This document shows positions 10,638 through 22,325 of a stretch of DNA of 64,000 nucleotides, piece by piece; positions within the stretch are counted from its first letter, which is position 1, and each line of letters opens with the position of its first letter. The stretch covers positions 2,498,350 to 2,562,349 of the forward strand of contig CM040452.1 of the NCBI GenBank assembly GCA_022749755.1, written 5' to 3'. The notes under the pieces were generated by a model. It ran no database searches. It saw nothing but the letters and a program-made list of their open reading frames with translations, and was not told where the DNA came from. A program made the translations under genes and the position numbers. This DNA comes from Azadirachta indica (taxonomy: Eukaryota > Streptophyta > Magnoliopsida > Sapindales > Meliaceae).

Positions 10638-13600
10638 ATGGCTTCATTGGGGCCTGATGAAAGTGGGGCCCATCAGGGAAATGGACCTCAGGACGGAAGT
10701 GGGGCTACTGATAGTTTACCACCTCCTCCACTTGTTATGCCAGATGATTTTGTTCCAACACGGGTGGAAGAAACAGAACCGGTCAAGAAAAAGGTCGTGA
10801 GGGTTCCAATATCCAGACGTGGCCTTGCTTCCAGAGGTCAAAAGATATCTCTGCTTACCAATCACTTCAAAGTTAATGTTAGTAATGTTGAGGGTCACTT
10901 CTTCCATTATAGTGTAAGTCTACATTTCTTTCTCTCTGAATGAATCTTATAACTTTTACCACCGTGAGATTTGATGTGTACAACTTATGCTTGCATAATT
11001 TTGTTGGTTTCTTTGTTGTTGAACAGGTTTCTGTTTCTTATGAAGATGGTCGGCCAGTTGATGGTAAGGGCACTGGAAGACGAGTAATTGACAGGGTGCA
11101 AGAGACGTATAATGCTGAATTATCTGGAAAGGACTTTGCTTATGATGGGGAGAAGAGTTTATTTACTGTTGGTCCCCTCCCACGCAACAAGCTTGAGTTC
11201 ACTGTTGTGCTTGAGGATGTAACATCTAACAGGTAGACGTCCGAATTTCCTTTCATTACCACAGGTCTCATGTTTGTGGCCTTAGCTTTAAGTCTCAGGA
11301 AAATCTCTTCTGTTTATAGAAACAATGGAAATGCTAGTCCTGATGAGCATGGAAGTCCGAACCAGAGTGATCGAAAGAGATTACGCCGTCCATACCAGTC
11401 CAAAACATTTAAAGTCGAAATTAGCTATGCTGCGAAAATTCCCATACAGGCCATTGCAAATGCACTACGTGGTCAGGAATCAGAGAACTCCCAAGAAGCC
11501 TTTAGGGTTCTGGATATCATATTACGACAGCATGCAGCTAAACAGTGAGTGGAAATTTTGTATCAAGACATATATACACATGCAAATTTACATATATGCA
11601 TCTATCTGTCTGTCTATATAAACAACCCTCTGTTTTAGTAATCACGATTACATTGGAGCACCTTGAACTGTTTAGTTTAACATTTATTTATTTATTTTTG
11701 TGTGTTTGTGTATCAATTCCAAGGTGCATTAAGTATGCATGTAAGATATAATGTCAATGTCAACTACTGAAAGTGCAGTTAGTTATCCAATTGGCCATCT
11801 TACTATTATATACAGTTATTTTCAGGGCTTGATTTATCTTTATATCTAACCATGCCTGTACTGTTCAGGGGCTGCCTCCTTGTTCGCCAATCGTTCTTCC
11901 ACAATGATCCAAAAAATTTTGCTAATGTAGGAGGTGGTGTTCTAGGCTGCAGGGGATTCCATTCAAGCTTTAGAACCACTCAGGGAGGCTTGTCTTTGAA
12001 TATTGGTGGAACTTTCACCAGTTATTATTATTATTTTTGTGTCAAGTAATATTGTTTTACCATCTGTTTCCTATTTACAGATGTATCAACTACCATGATA
12101 ATACAGCCAGGTCCGGTGGTGGATTTTCTGATTGCCAATCAAAATGTTAGAGACCCCTTTTCAATTGACTGGGCTAAGGTAATCCATGTATTGCTGTATG
12201 TGTGTTATTTATCTAATTTACTCTCTTGATTGTGAACTTCAGCTACTTGTTTCAATTAATAGGCTAAACGTACACTAAAAAATCTGAGGATTAAGACGAT
12301 TACCTCCAATCAAGAGTACAAGATAACTGGGTTGAGCGAGAAGCCGTGTAACGAGCAATTGTATGCTTCTTCTGCTGTCTTCATATGTTCTTTTGTGTAG
12401 TTGTTCTTAGGTTAATAATTCCTTCTATTCTAATTAATCTTTCTTGTAAAAGGTTTGGTTTAAGAGTAATTTGTTAATTAAATTTGTTTCTTTTTAATTA
12501 TTACTGTTTGCCTATGCTTGTTATAGGTTTTCCCTAAAGCAGAAGAATGTAAAGGATGGTGATGGTGAAGTTCAAACACTGGAAATAACTGTTTATGACT
12601 ATTTTGTTAATCATCGCAATATAGATTTGCGATATTCTGGAGATCTACCATGCATTAATGTTGGTAAGCCGAAGCGCCCGACCTATATTCCTCTTGAGGT
12701 GAGTAGATGTATTACTCTGAAGTTTAACCTGTTTTAAAATAATCAAATCTTGCTTATTGACTTTTTGTTTGTTCATTGGAATTTATGCAGCTTTGCCAGC
12801 TGGTGTCCTTACAACGTTACACAAAAGCCCTAACCACACTTCAGAGAGCTTCACTTGTGGAAAAATCGAGGCAGAAGCCACAAGAAAGGATGAATGCTCT
12901 ATCTAATGTAAAGTGTCCTCTGAAAACTTTTTGACTTTTGGAATGCAACATTCTTTGTGTGCGGAGGTTTACATAATTTGTTTTCTTGAAGGCTCTGAGA
13001 AATAGCAAATATATGATGCTGAGCCGATGCTGCGTTCGTGTGGCATTTCAATCAGTACTAATTTTACTCAAGTTGAAGGTCGTGTACTGACAGCTCCAAG
13101 GGTATATCTTGAGTGTTTCTATGCGTGGCTGTCTCATTTTACCTTTTCATGCAGGAGTTAGAATTTCTTTTGATGGTCATTATTATCTATTTTCTGTTAA
13201 ACTAATTAATTATTTTATTCTCCTAACAGCTAAAAGTTGGCAATGGAGAAGATTTTTTTCCTCGGAATGGGCGTTGGAATTTCAACCACAAGGTTTTTTC
13301 CCTTTTCACTTTCTTTTACTTTTACTTTCCTAGGTTATTCTAATGATGTTATCAAATGCTTCTCCAGAAATTAGTGCAGCCAACTAAGATAGAACGTTGG
13401 GCTGTAGTGAACTTTTCTGCACGTTGTGATATCCGTAGCCTTGTTCGAGATCTGATTAAATGTGGAGATATGAAGGGAATTGTAAGTTCTGTCAGCTAAT
13501 TTTTATGTTTAAGGCACCGTCTAATCAATTTGTTTACTAGTGTGGTTGTTAGTTGGTTCAATTGGTAAAACCTCCTTGGGTGTGTTTGATATACATTTAT

Positions 13601-16600
13601 GTTTTTGTTGAAAGTAATTTATAGAAGTCCTTTTCATTGGCATATTGCAGCAAATAGATCCTCCATTCGATGTTTTTGAAGAGAATCCACAGTTTAGACG
13701 TGCCCCTCCGATGGTTAGAGTGGAGAAGATGTTTGAAGAGATTCAGTCTAAACTTCCTGGCGCTCCACAATTTCTTCTTTGTTTGCTTCCAGAGAGGAAA
13801 AACTCTGATATTTATGGTTGATTTTTTTGTGTCATCTTGTGTGGAAGTTTTGATTCTTTTAGCATTTTTCTGATAAATTAACTCATTTGCATGCTTAAAG
13901 GTCCATGGAAACGAAAGAATCTTGCTGAATTTGGAATTGTCACTCAGTGCATGGCTCCTACAAGGGTCAATGATCAGTATCTTACAAATTGTCTCCTTAA
14001 GATTAATGCAAAGGTGAGGAGTGCCTAGACAGATGACTAAGTGGGGCCTTTTGGTTGCTATTCCTCTCTTTTTCCAGTTCAGTTTTAGTTTGCAGCTGCA
14101 TTACAAATTTTTGCCAGTCAGATGTTCCACTGCATAATTTATCTCTGTATTGTCTTGCAGCTTGGTGGATTAAATTCATTGTTGGCAGTTGAACATTCAC
14201 CTTCAATCCCTGTAGTTTCCAAGGTTCCGACCATCATCCTTGGGATGGATGTCTCTCATGGATCTCCTGGACATTCAGATATACCATCAATTGCTGCGGT
14301 AATATGCTTTTTGATATCTTGTGGTTTCAGGCCTTCTTGTTTATTGATGCTTCACATTTCTGTCATTTCATGGAATGATAAATTTGTTTATCTACTTTTA
14401 ACTTTGCTTGTCTCTTGCTGTTGAGGTTGTAGGTAGTCAGCTCAAGACAGTGGCCCTTAATTTCTCGATACCGAGCAGCTGTTCGTACACAGTCTCCAAA
14501 AGTTGAAATGATTGATAGTTTGTTCAAGCGAGTGTCCGACACTGAGGATGATGGCATAATAAGGTTGTTTTTATTTTTATTTTTTATATATACCATCTAG
14601 TTTTGGGGTGTGGTTGGGAAGCTGTGGTTAATAGGTTGATAATTTTGTTAGTTTCACGAAACGGCTGATTGTCAAAATTAAGATAGTTTCTTTTGTGTGT
14701 GTGTGTGTGTGTGTGTTGTAACTTAAAGTTTTTGATTAAATTGAGACATTTTTTTCATCGATTGATCATGCAATCTAATGGTTAGAATCTAAACTTAAAA
14801 AGAAATACCCTTTCATTGTATCTGATCAATGGCTCAAAATTTGAGTCACTGTTTTAAGTTAATAATCTTGTGTATATTTGAGATAAAGTGATGCATTTAT
14901 ATTTACTGTGTTGAAACTTTGAGTCACACTAGTATGTACATAACTTTTTCTCAATTTCAGAGAGCTTCTGTTGGACTTCTACACTAGTTCAGGAAAAAGG
15001 AAACCTGAGCAGATCATAATATTCAGGTATGTGTTTGTTGTCCATTTCTCTACAGAAAGCATGTTTACCATGTTCAATGTTTTCCTTTTGATCTCTTTTA
15101 TCTTTGTTGATTGTTGCACTTTTTTGTCAGTTTTAAGCAATGGTTTAGAAAATATTGATTGTACCAGGAGGCCAACTTGTTAGATGCTTAACAGAACTGA
15201 CTTATGAAATAACTTAGTTTTTTTCTTTAATTTTCATTTTTACGATGGATGGTGAAATTATTTAACTAGGGTACTGATTTAGGTATTTTGCCATTACAAA
15301 CCATTAATTGATAAACATTTTTTCTTCGAATATGAAGTGTGTGACTTGAGGAGGAATACAGGTACAACCTAGACAGAACGATGGCTTACTTTCCAATATT
15401 TATTTCAATCTAAGCCTCTCCTTTTACACTTGATAAACTAATTTTAATCCTGCTCGAGTTTCATGCTTCCTGTAGATAGTTATTTGGCACTGCTATTTCC
15501 ATCCATTATGTTTCTATAAATTGTTGCTGATACTTGTGTTATGCATCTATTTTGGCTATGTTGTGAATAATTTTTCTGGTTTGAACTAGTATTAAGATCT
15601 AACCAGAAGTGTATTGAGGTTCTTCATATGAGTTTTGCAGCAAAATTGGTTGATAATTTTCAGTTAGATTTCTCCTTAGATAGTGTCATGGTTTTCTTTG
15701 ACTTCTCTTAAAAGTTTTTCAAATTGAGTAAGCTGAGCCAGATAGTTTATATATAAATCAACTGTTGTGTGAATAATGAGATTTTGGAATGCTTGTTGTC
15801 GCCTTAACCTCAGTAATTCTACTTTTGAATGTGGAATTACTGTAAACCATGTTATTTTTTTCAGTCTTAATTTTTGTTACTTTGTGCCAATTGCAATATT
15901 AGGTACGTTAATTTTCCGTGCTGGAGTGTTGATAAATGTATATCATAAAATGTATTCGCTATATGTAGCAAAATATTGATTCCTGAATTTGACAAAACAT
16001 CGCTGTCCTATATATGTTAGATGATATTTATTCTCTATTCTTTTTTTAATTTTAGTTTTTATATATATACTTGCACTCATGAGTCTTTTGTTGTATTTTA
16101 GGGATGGCGTCAGTGAATCGCAGTTCAATCAAGTCTTGAACATTGAACTTAATCAGATTATGGAGGTTTCAAACCTATGCCTTCTATGGACATGTTTTCA
16201 AGCTATTATCTTGTAATTAATTTCTGTAGAAATTGAGTAGTTTAATATTTCCAGGCCTGCAAATTTCTTGATGAGAAGTGGAACCCCAAGTTTGCGGTGA
16301 TTGTTGCACAGAAAAACCACCATACAAAATTCTTCCAATCTGGATCCCCTGATAATGTTCCACCTGGTAAGCCACTTTGTAATCTTGTGCAGCACAAGTG
16401 TAGTACTGCATCAGATATAACTGTATATATGTTTTTGCTTATGCAGGAACTGTTGTAGACAACAAAGTCTGTCATCCGAGAAACTATGACTTCTATCTTT
16501 GTGCACATGCTGGAATGATTGTGAGTGTTATCAGATAACTCTATTAGTTCGCCTGGTATTTGGCTCAAGTCTTTAATGTTTTACATGATATGGAATTCCT

Positions 16601-17362
16601 CTCTGCATCATGCATATTTTTTATGATCTGCCAAGGTTTCCCCAAAGCAAAAAAATTGACTTTTGCTACATGATTTATGGTTGATGTCTAGGGAACTACG
16701 AGGCCAACACATTATCATGTTCTATTTGATGATATTGGTTTTTCACCGGATGACCTACAGGAACTTGTGCATTCACTTTCGTATGTGTAAGTATATTTTA
16801 ATATTGCTTCAGTGATATGTTCTAAACAGCCGCAAGTGATGATGATTTTTCTAAATTATATGTGAAAATGTTGCAGGTATCAGAGAAGCACAACAGCCAT
16901 TTCTGTAGGTAATATGAAGTTTATACTTGAATCTGTTTTGGATCAGACAGTGATTGAGTTATAATATTTCAGTTTTACCTGATAAAATAATTCTTTCTGA
17001 ATCCATTAGATGACTGACTCTGATTTTCTTTGTGCTTTTTGGATGAGTTCTTAATAGCTCTGTGTTTCCCAAGTATATCAGTACATAACCTACAGGCAAT
17101 ACTCATTATTTAAGACAAAAGTTTAGCAACATTATGTTAAATGACTGCAGTTAATATTTCCTTTTGCTTTGTGTGTGCATGTGCAGTTGCTCCGGTCTGC
17201 TATGCTCATCTAGCAGCCAGCCAGGTTGGATCATTTATGAAGTTTGAAGATGCATCGGAGACATCTTCAAGCCATGGCGGGATGACATCTGCTGGACCTG
17301 TTCCTGTTCCCCAGCTGCCCAGACTGCAGGAGAAAGTATGCAATTCAATGTTCTTTTGTTGA
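10638..17362 (+). CDS. AGO4: ARGONAUTE protein, AGO4 clade
   Basis: Binds 24-nt siRNAs and guides RNA-directed DNA methylation in the nucleus. Exons: 10638-10913, 11027-11232, 11320-11544, 11869-12005, 12081-12178, 12263-12360, 12527-12698, 12791-12907, 13006-13101 (see below), 13230-13292, 13368-13481, 13651-13816, 13901-14013, 14161-14298, 14433-14563, 14961-15026, 16102-16165, 16255-16366, 16447-16520, 16692-16786, 16877-16908, 17187-17362. This gives 922 aa, very close to Arabidopsis AGO4 (924). Order: variable Pro-rich N-terminus, N domain, PAZ (about 270-400), MID, PIWI. The slicer triad is complete: Asp657 (GMDVSHG), Asp740 ([10 protein letters not shown]) and His872 (CYAHLAA). The protein ends in MFFC. 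Anomaly: a 2-bp insertion in exon 9 means the expected acceptor (exon from 12992) gives a frameshift and TGA at 13088. Only an acceptor 14 nt further on restores the frame. The AGO4 rather than AGO6/AGO9 label is by similarity from memory. Confidence 0.9.
14694..14716. repeat. (GT)n microsatellite in AGO4 intron
   Basis: About eleven GT units lie within the intron between coding exons 15 and 16 of the AGO4-like gene. Ordinary simple repeat. Confidence 0.9.
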
Positions 17363-17774
17363 GGCTCACGAGGCCCCCTTCTTTCTCTGGAGACGCAAAC
17401 TAAGTTAATATCATCAGGTTTGTGTATAGTCGTTACTTTTTGGTTTTCATTTGGGCCATCCTGTGTCAGATACTTACAAGCTTGCAGTGACTTGAATCTG
17501 CAAGTATAATTTAGGTCTAGAATTTTGTGTGCCATGTGCCTAGCTTTTGTGTTATCAACGGTGTTTCGACTCACCGTTGTTATCCCGAACTCTGTTTAGC
17601 TTTTGCGTTTTAGACACTGCTCCTTTTTGGCAGCCGGAGATGGGATGTAAAATTAATTTATTTTGATGGATTTAGGCATTTGGTATACATTACATTCCAT
17701 GTTTTTCCCTGTTGGTAGCTCTTATTACGGCATACACTCACTTAAGTGAAAACTCTGAATTTAAGTGAAGAACA
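17363..17774. other. Convergent 3' intergenic region (AGO4 / ENODL)
   Basis: Only 412 bp separate the AGO4-like stop codon (+) from the stop codon of the first early nodulin-like gene (-). Both 3'UTRs must lie here and may overlap tail to tail. No separate gene is visible. Confidence 0.7.
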
Positions 17775-18372
17775 TCAATAGAAAATCAGAAGCAAACAGG
17801 ATAGAAGTGCTTGGTGGGAAAGCAAAGCAGAGGCAGCAGCACTCATGGTGAGATGAGGTGAAGGTGGGGGTGGGTCAGTTTCAACATAGACCGCAACTTT
17901 CATTCCCTTAAAGCAGTAATTTCCTCTGCCGCAAATGAAGTAATAGGCTTTTTGTTCTGTTAATTGAAACACATCTCTTCCTCCCCTTGTAACATTCTGT
18001 ATAAAATCTTTGTGAATGCACTTCTCATAGCTTGTTTTGTTTACCTCCAGAACATTGTATCGATGCTTGTCGAATCCAAAATCTGGAAAAAAAAAAAAAC
18101 AAAAAAAGTTAAACCTTTGCTTGTTGGCTGATATTTTTGTACATTTTCCTGGCAACCAAACAGATTGAAGTAGAGAGAGAGAACTTACAGAGCCAATCAC
18201 CCGCATAAAAATGCTGGTGAGTTGACCACTCAGTGAAGTTAAAGTTTGGAGCCCAGGTGTACTGTCCTCCTCCAACCCTGTGGAGAACAGGATCTCTGGA
18301 TTCTGTGCACAACATTATTGTCAACATTACAATCATCACAAGCCACAAAATTATTTTCCTCAAATCCTCCAT
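17775..18372 (-). CDS. Early nodulin-like protein (phytocyanin family), copy 1
   Basis: Cell-surface phytocyanin-fold protein, predicted GPI-anchored in the plasma membrane. Two exons: 18189-18372 and 17775-18082, giving 163 aa. The ATG at 18372 (MEDLRK) is preferred over an upstream GTG. Hydrophobic signal peptide about 1-25, then the plastocyanin-like domain with the typical GGGQYTW, the intron inside GDWLYFGFD, TRGGRDVFQL and YFICGRGNYC, followed by a short Pro-rich spacer (PPPPSP) and a hydrophobic tail suited to GPI attachment. Cys residues for the domain disulphide are present. Copper ligands of true plantacyanins and uclacyanins are missing: the first His position is not His (RYNVLEV) and the second is Tyr in NYC. 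It is therefore an ENODL, not a blue-copper protein. The intron position is the family-typical one. Tandem paralogue of the gene at 19076-20386. Confidence 0.9.
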
Positions 18373-19075
18373 TTTGAATTCTTGTATCACTCTCTTGCAA
18401 ATGCCTTTTCTTTAATGGGTTTGTTTATAAACTACTAGCTCATGCATACTATGAGCAAGTGCTTAACCTGCACGGGTATAACCTTCTCACGTTGATTCCA
18501 TGCACTTTTCTTTTTTCCTTTTTCAGTTTAATTCAAAATGAATCAAACGTAAACCCTAATTTTTTGCTTGCCAAATCATAGAGATATGTTAATTTGCATG
18601 AATATTGGAAGCATATTTATTCATTAACTTTGTGTCTATTTTGGAAGCAAATTTCTTGTTTTCTCCGTGTCAACTTCTCAGAACATGATTTTCGAAAGAA
18701 AACACTTTTCATGATCATTAGCTTTGCCTCGATTGAGATCATTGTGCGTATCTTGTACTTTAAAAGTAAAGTTGAAAAAGTGTTTTAACACTAATTTTTC
18801 AAAAAGTATTTATTTTTTTATTAATATATTGCATGTAATAATTCCATTTCACGATGGTTGTAATTTTAGGATCATAATGACTCAATTTTAAATGAAATCC
18901 GAATACCAAACTTGCAATGGATAACAATTTCTCATCACAGCAGCATAATATAGAAGTTAAGAGTAATATCATTCACAACAATTCCTTTTCATTTACTGAA
19001 ATAAATGGAGTTTTTCTTTCCATTTCCTTTTCCAGCCTAAGACACAAGTACCCTCATACTATCTACCAGCCAATT
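18373..19075. other. Intergenic spacer and promoter between the two ENODL genes
   Basis: No coding potential. A TTTATAAAC word at about 18427-18435 on the minus strand is a plausible TATA box for copy 1, leaving a very short leader. The rest should hold the 3'UTR of copy 2. Confidence 0.45.
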
Positions 19076-20386
19076 CTATCGTGGAACAATCATTCTCCAT
19101 ACCAAGATGAATACTAGCACAATGATTCCATTCCGGCGACCGAAATTAGATGACGACAGAGCAGCATTTGTGGCCGGCGTTGGCGGCAGTGGAGGAGGAG
19201 AAGGCGGTGGTGTATACTTTCGGACATTGATAGAAACTTTCAAACCCTGAAAGCAGTAGGAGTTTCTGCTACAAATGAAGTAATATGTCTTGGCTTCAGT
19301 GAGCTGAAATACATCCCTTCCACCCCTTGTCACATTTGTTATGAAGTTTGATTCAATACAATTGTTGTAGCTTGTTTTGTTCACTTCCAGAACATTGTAG
19401 GTGTGCTTGTCAAATCCAAAATCTTTGCAAGCAAAACTGAGAACAATTCAGTGCCCTTTCCATTGCTTCATATATTTATAAAATCACAGTAAAGTTTACA
19501 TTACAAGCATACATAATACTAAGAAAATCTATATCAGGGCTTTATTTAAGGATCTGTTTTAGAGAGTGTTTTTTAAAAAAAAAAAAAGCACTTGTGTTTC
19601 AGAAGTGCTTATATAATTTACCGCCTTTTTCTTAACACATTTTAGGAAAATTCATTGAAGTGCCTACAAGTGCTAGCCACGAAGTACTTTGAATGCTATT
19701 TTAATTAACATGTACTTGGCTAGAAATTATCCTAAATACTAAGAAAATGTATATCAAGGCTTAATTTAAGGGTATGTCTGAGAGTATTAAAGAAAAAGCA
19801 CTTGTGTTTCATAAGTACTGAATACAATTTATCGCTTCTTAACAATTTTTAAGAAAATTTCATTAGTATGTACTTACCTAAAAATTATCCAAAATACAAA
19901 GAAAGTGTATATACAGACTTAATTTAAAGGTTTGTTTGGAAGTATTAAAGAAAAAAAAACACTTATGTTTCATAAGTATTTATGCAATTTGCTACCTTTT
20001 TCTTAACACTTTTTTAGAAAAATTCATTAAATTGTCCAATGTTTACCCATGAAGCACTTCAAGTGTTATTCCAATTAACATGTATTCTACATACTAATCT
20101 AAAAATTTACTAATAACACAAAAAACAAATAACCAAATACAGTAATAAGTAATCGTAATTCTTGATTTAACACTTGAATTAGTTAAAAGTATACATTAAA
20201 AAAATAAAAAAAAAAAAGAGAAGAAAACTTACAAAGCCAATCTCCTTGATAGAAAAGTTGAGAAGCAGACCATTGAGAAAGATTAACATTGAGCAACCAA
20301 TTATATTTTCCGCCTCCTACATAATGAAGAACTGGTTCTTTGCTTTCTCCTATTTTCACCATCATCATCATCATCAAACACACCAT
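19076..20386 (-). CDS. Early nodulin-like protein, copy 2 (start region disturbed)
   Basis: Tandem paralogue of the 17775-18372 gene. Exons: 20233-20386 and 19076-19422, giving 166 aa from the ATG at 20386. The phytocyanin-like core (GGGKYNW, GDWLYFGFD across the intron, TRGGRDVFQL, YFICSRNSYC), a Pro-rich spacer and a C-terminal hydrophobic tail are intact. Besides the missing His ligands, the axial ligand position is Leu (QGLK), where copy 1 keeps Met (KGMK). Oddity: the ATG matching copy 1's start (MEDL, at 20430) is out of frame with the rest. Its frame stops at 20374-20376, so translation of the domain must start at 20386 with a short, Met-rich and weak signal peptide, or the A-tract between them contains an indel. 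The 810-bp intron holds three diverged repeat units, and its acceptor (GCAAAG) is weak. Confidence 0.75.
19510..20100. repeat. Three diverged tandem repeat units in ENODL copy 2 intron
   Basis: Units at about 19510-19733, 19734-19889 and 19890-20100 share, in order, an ACTAAGAAAATGTATAT-like start, GGCTTAATTTAAGG, AGTATTAAAGAAAAA, GCACTTGTGTTTCATAAGT, CTTCTTAACA, and an end ATTAACATGTAC or close relatives. The second unit is shortened. Each contains a small palindrome built on AGCACTT/AAGTGCTT. The similarity is obvious by eye but degraded. Confidence 0.7.
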
Positions 20387-20430
20387 TTTTTTATTATTAT
20401 TTTCATTATTTTTCTGATTAAATCTTCCAT

Positions 20431-22290
20431 TTTTTTTTAACTCTCTCTTATTAATTTCTTAAAGCAAAAGACAAGCATATAAAAAAATAATTTCATTTTT
20501 CTTTTTTTGGTATAAAATCTGTAATTCGTGTCAACCTTTTATGTGAATCTCAAACTTCCATTTATTTAGAATTTGTTCTCTCTTTTTTCTATATCTTTCT
20601 ATTCTAATGCTCTCTTCCATATAAGTTGACACTATTTAATTTGTATTAAATAACAAAATTTGTGCAATATTTAAAGAATATTGATTACATGTTTTTATAT
20701 ATTTTTATTAAGAGTAAGACTACAACGTAAAGGTTGTATAATATAATTATTTTGTTTGTATTGTTGATTCGTTTAAAACACAATTCAATGAGCAGTAATC
20801 AACTTAAAGTTGGGATGAATCATGCACAAATTGTATTGGGAAACTCTCATTTTTCGTGAATGTTCCATACAACATCTATACAATAATACGACTCTTTATT
20901 AAATATCTTGTATTTAAGTATTACTCTAAAGTTAAAGCAGTGTATTCAAATTTTAGACTTCTTAACTTAAAAAAATAATTTAAAATAATTTAATATGTAA
21001 TAATAAGTTATGTAATAATATTTGTAAAATAATAAATTGTCTCTGATTTACTTATAATAGTTTAAAGGTTTGTTTTATATTGAAGTGATGTGAGAATTTT
21101 AATCTATAAAACTGAGTTTTTTATGATATGATTTGAATATTAAATAGAAATATTAAAATTTATAAACATAATATGTATTTAAAATTGAGGTGTTGTAGAA
21201 TAAAATTAGGGCCTACGAACTAAATAAAATAATTGTTGTTACTTATGATAAAGAAATAATAAGAAATAGAGAGAATCGATAATGAATGTATTTATTTTGT
21301 GGATCTCATTGTCAAAAGTATGATAGAAGTAATTATAATAAAGCTTATGTCACGTACTTTTAGTAGAGTTAAATTATGTAAAAATATATTTAAAGTTGTA
21401 TGATTATATTAAATTGGGATGTTGTAATATAACCCTCTTGGTTTTTAAGAAAAAAAAAGATACCTGAATTTTAACTTGCGGAAGATTAAATTATTAAAAT
21501 ATTATCAATTTAATCCTTAAACATAATTAAAATAATTAAATAAAATATGATTTTATTAATATGAAGACTAAAATGTTAAATTTTAAAAAAATTATTTTAT
21601 TTTATTATTTTAAAATTTTAAAAATTTATTTATTTAAATTAAAATATTGACAATAAATTTTATATATTAAAATACACCAACTTTTTTCTAATTTTTACTT
21701 TTTGCTAACAATTTAGTATGTATTGATTATAAATTTTTTAAAAAAATATATATAATATTTTACGTAATATATATTTATAAATTTATAATTTAGTATATTT
21801 GATTAGTTTGATAAAAAAAAATGAAAGTTGGCTATCTTCATAGATTGGGAACAAAATGAAACTATTTTAAAAATTTTTTCTAATTTTTTCTTTTACAAAA
21901 ATTCCACTTTATGCTAAGGAAGGTTCGGTCTGGTTTTACAAATCAATCTAAAATCAAAATACATAAGCCAAATATTTGGTAGTACTGTTCATGAATATTA
22001 ATTAGTACGAGGATTGACTAGGCTTTATTTTATTTTTTAATTACATATAATAACATAAAAACAAAATAATGTTGCAACATTCTGCAAATAAATACTGAAA
22101 ATAGAAGGAAAAGGATGGAATCCTATTAATAATTAATGTATTTATTTAATTATTAATTCATCAATTTGCATTTTTTATATATAATAAAAAAAGAGTTTGA
22201 TTCGCTTAATTTGATTGTCAATATATTACGCAATTGGAGACGCGGCCATTGTTTATTATTTCTATGGCATCTCATTTGTATGTTTTGGTC

Positions 22291-22325
<35 letters not shown>

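Noticed and set aside
13540..13590. tRNA-like words (GTTGTTAGTTGGTTCAATTGG) in an AGO4 intron
   Set aside because: No cloverleaf could be formed and no B box follows at the right distance.
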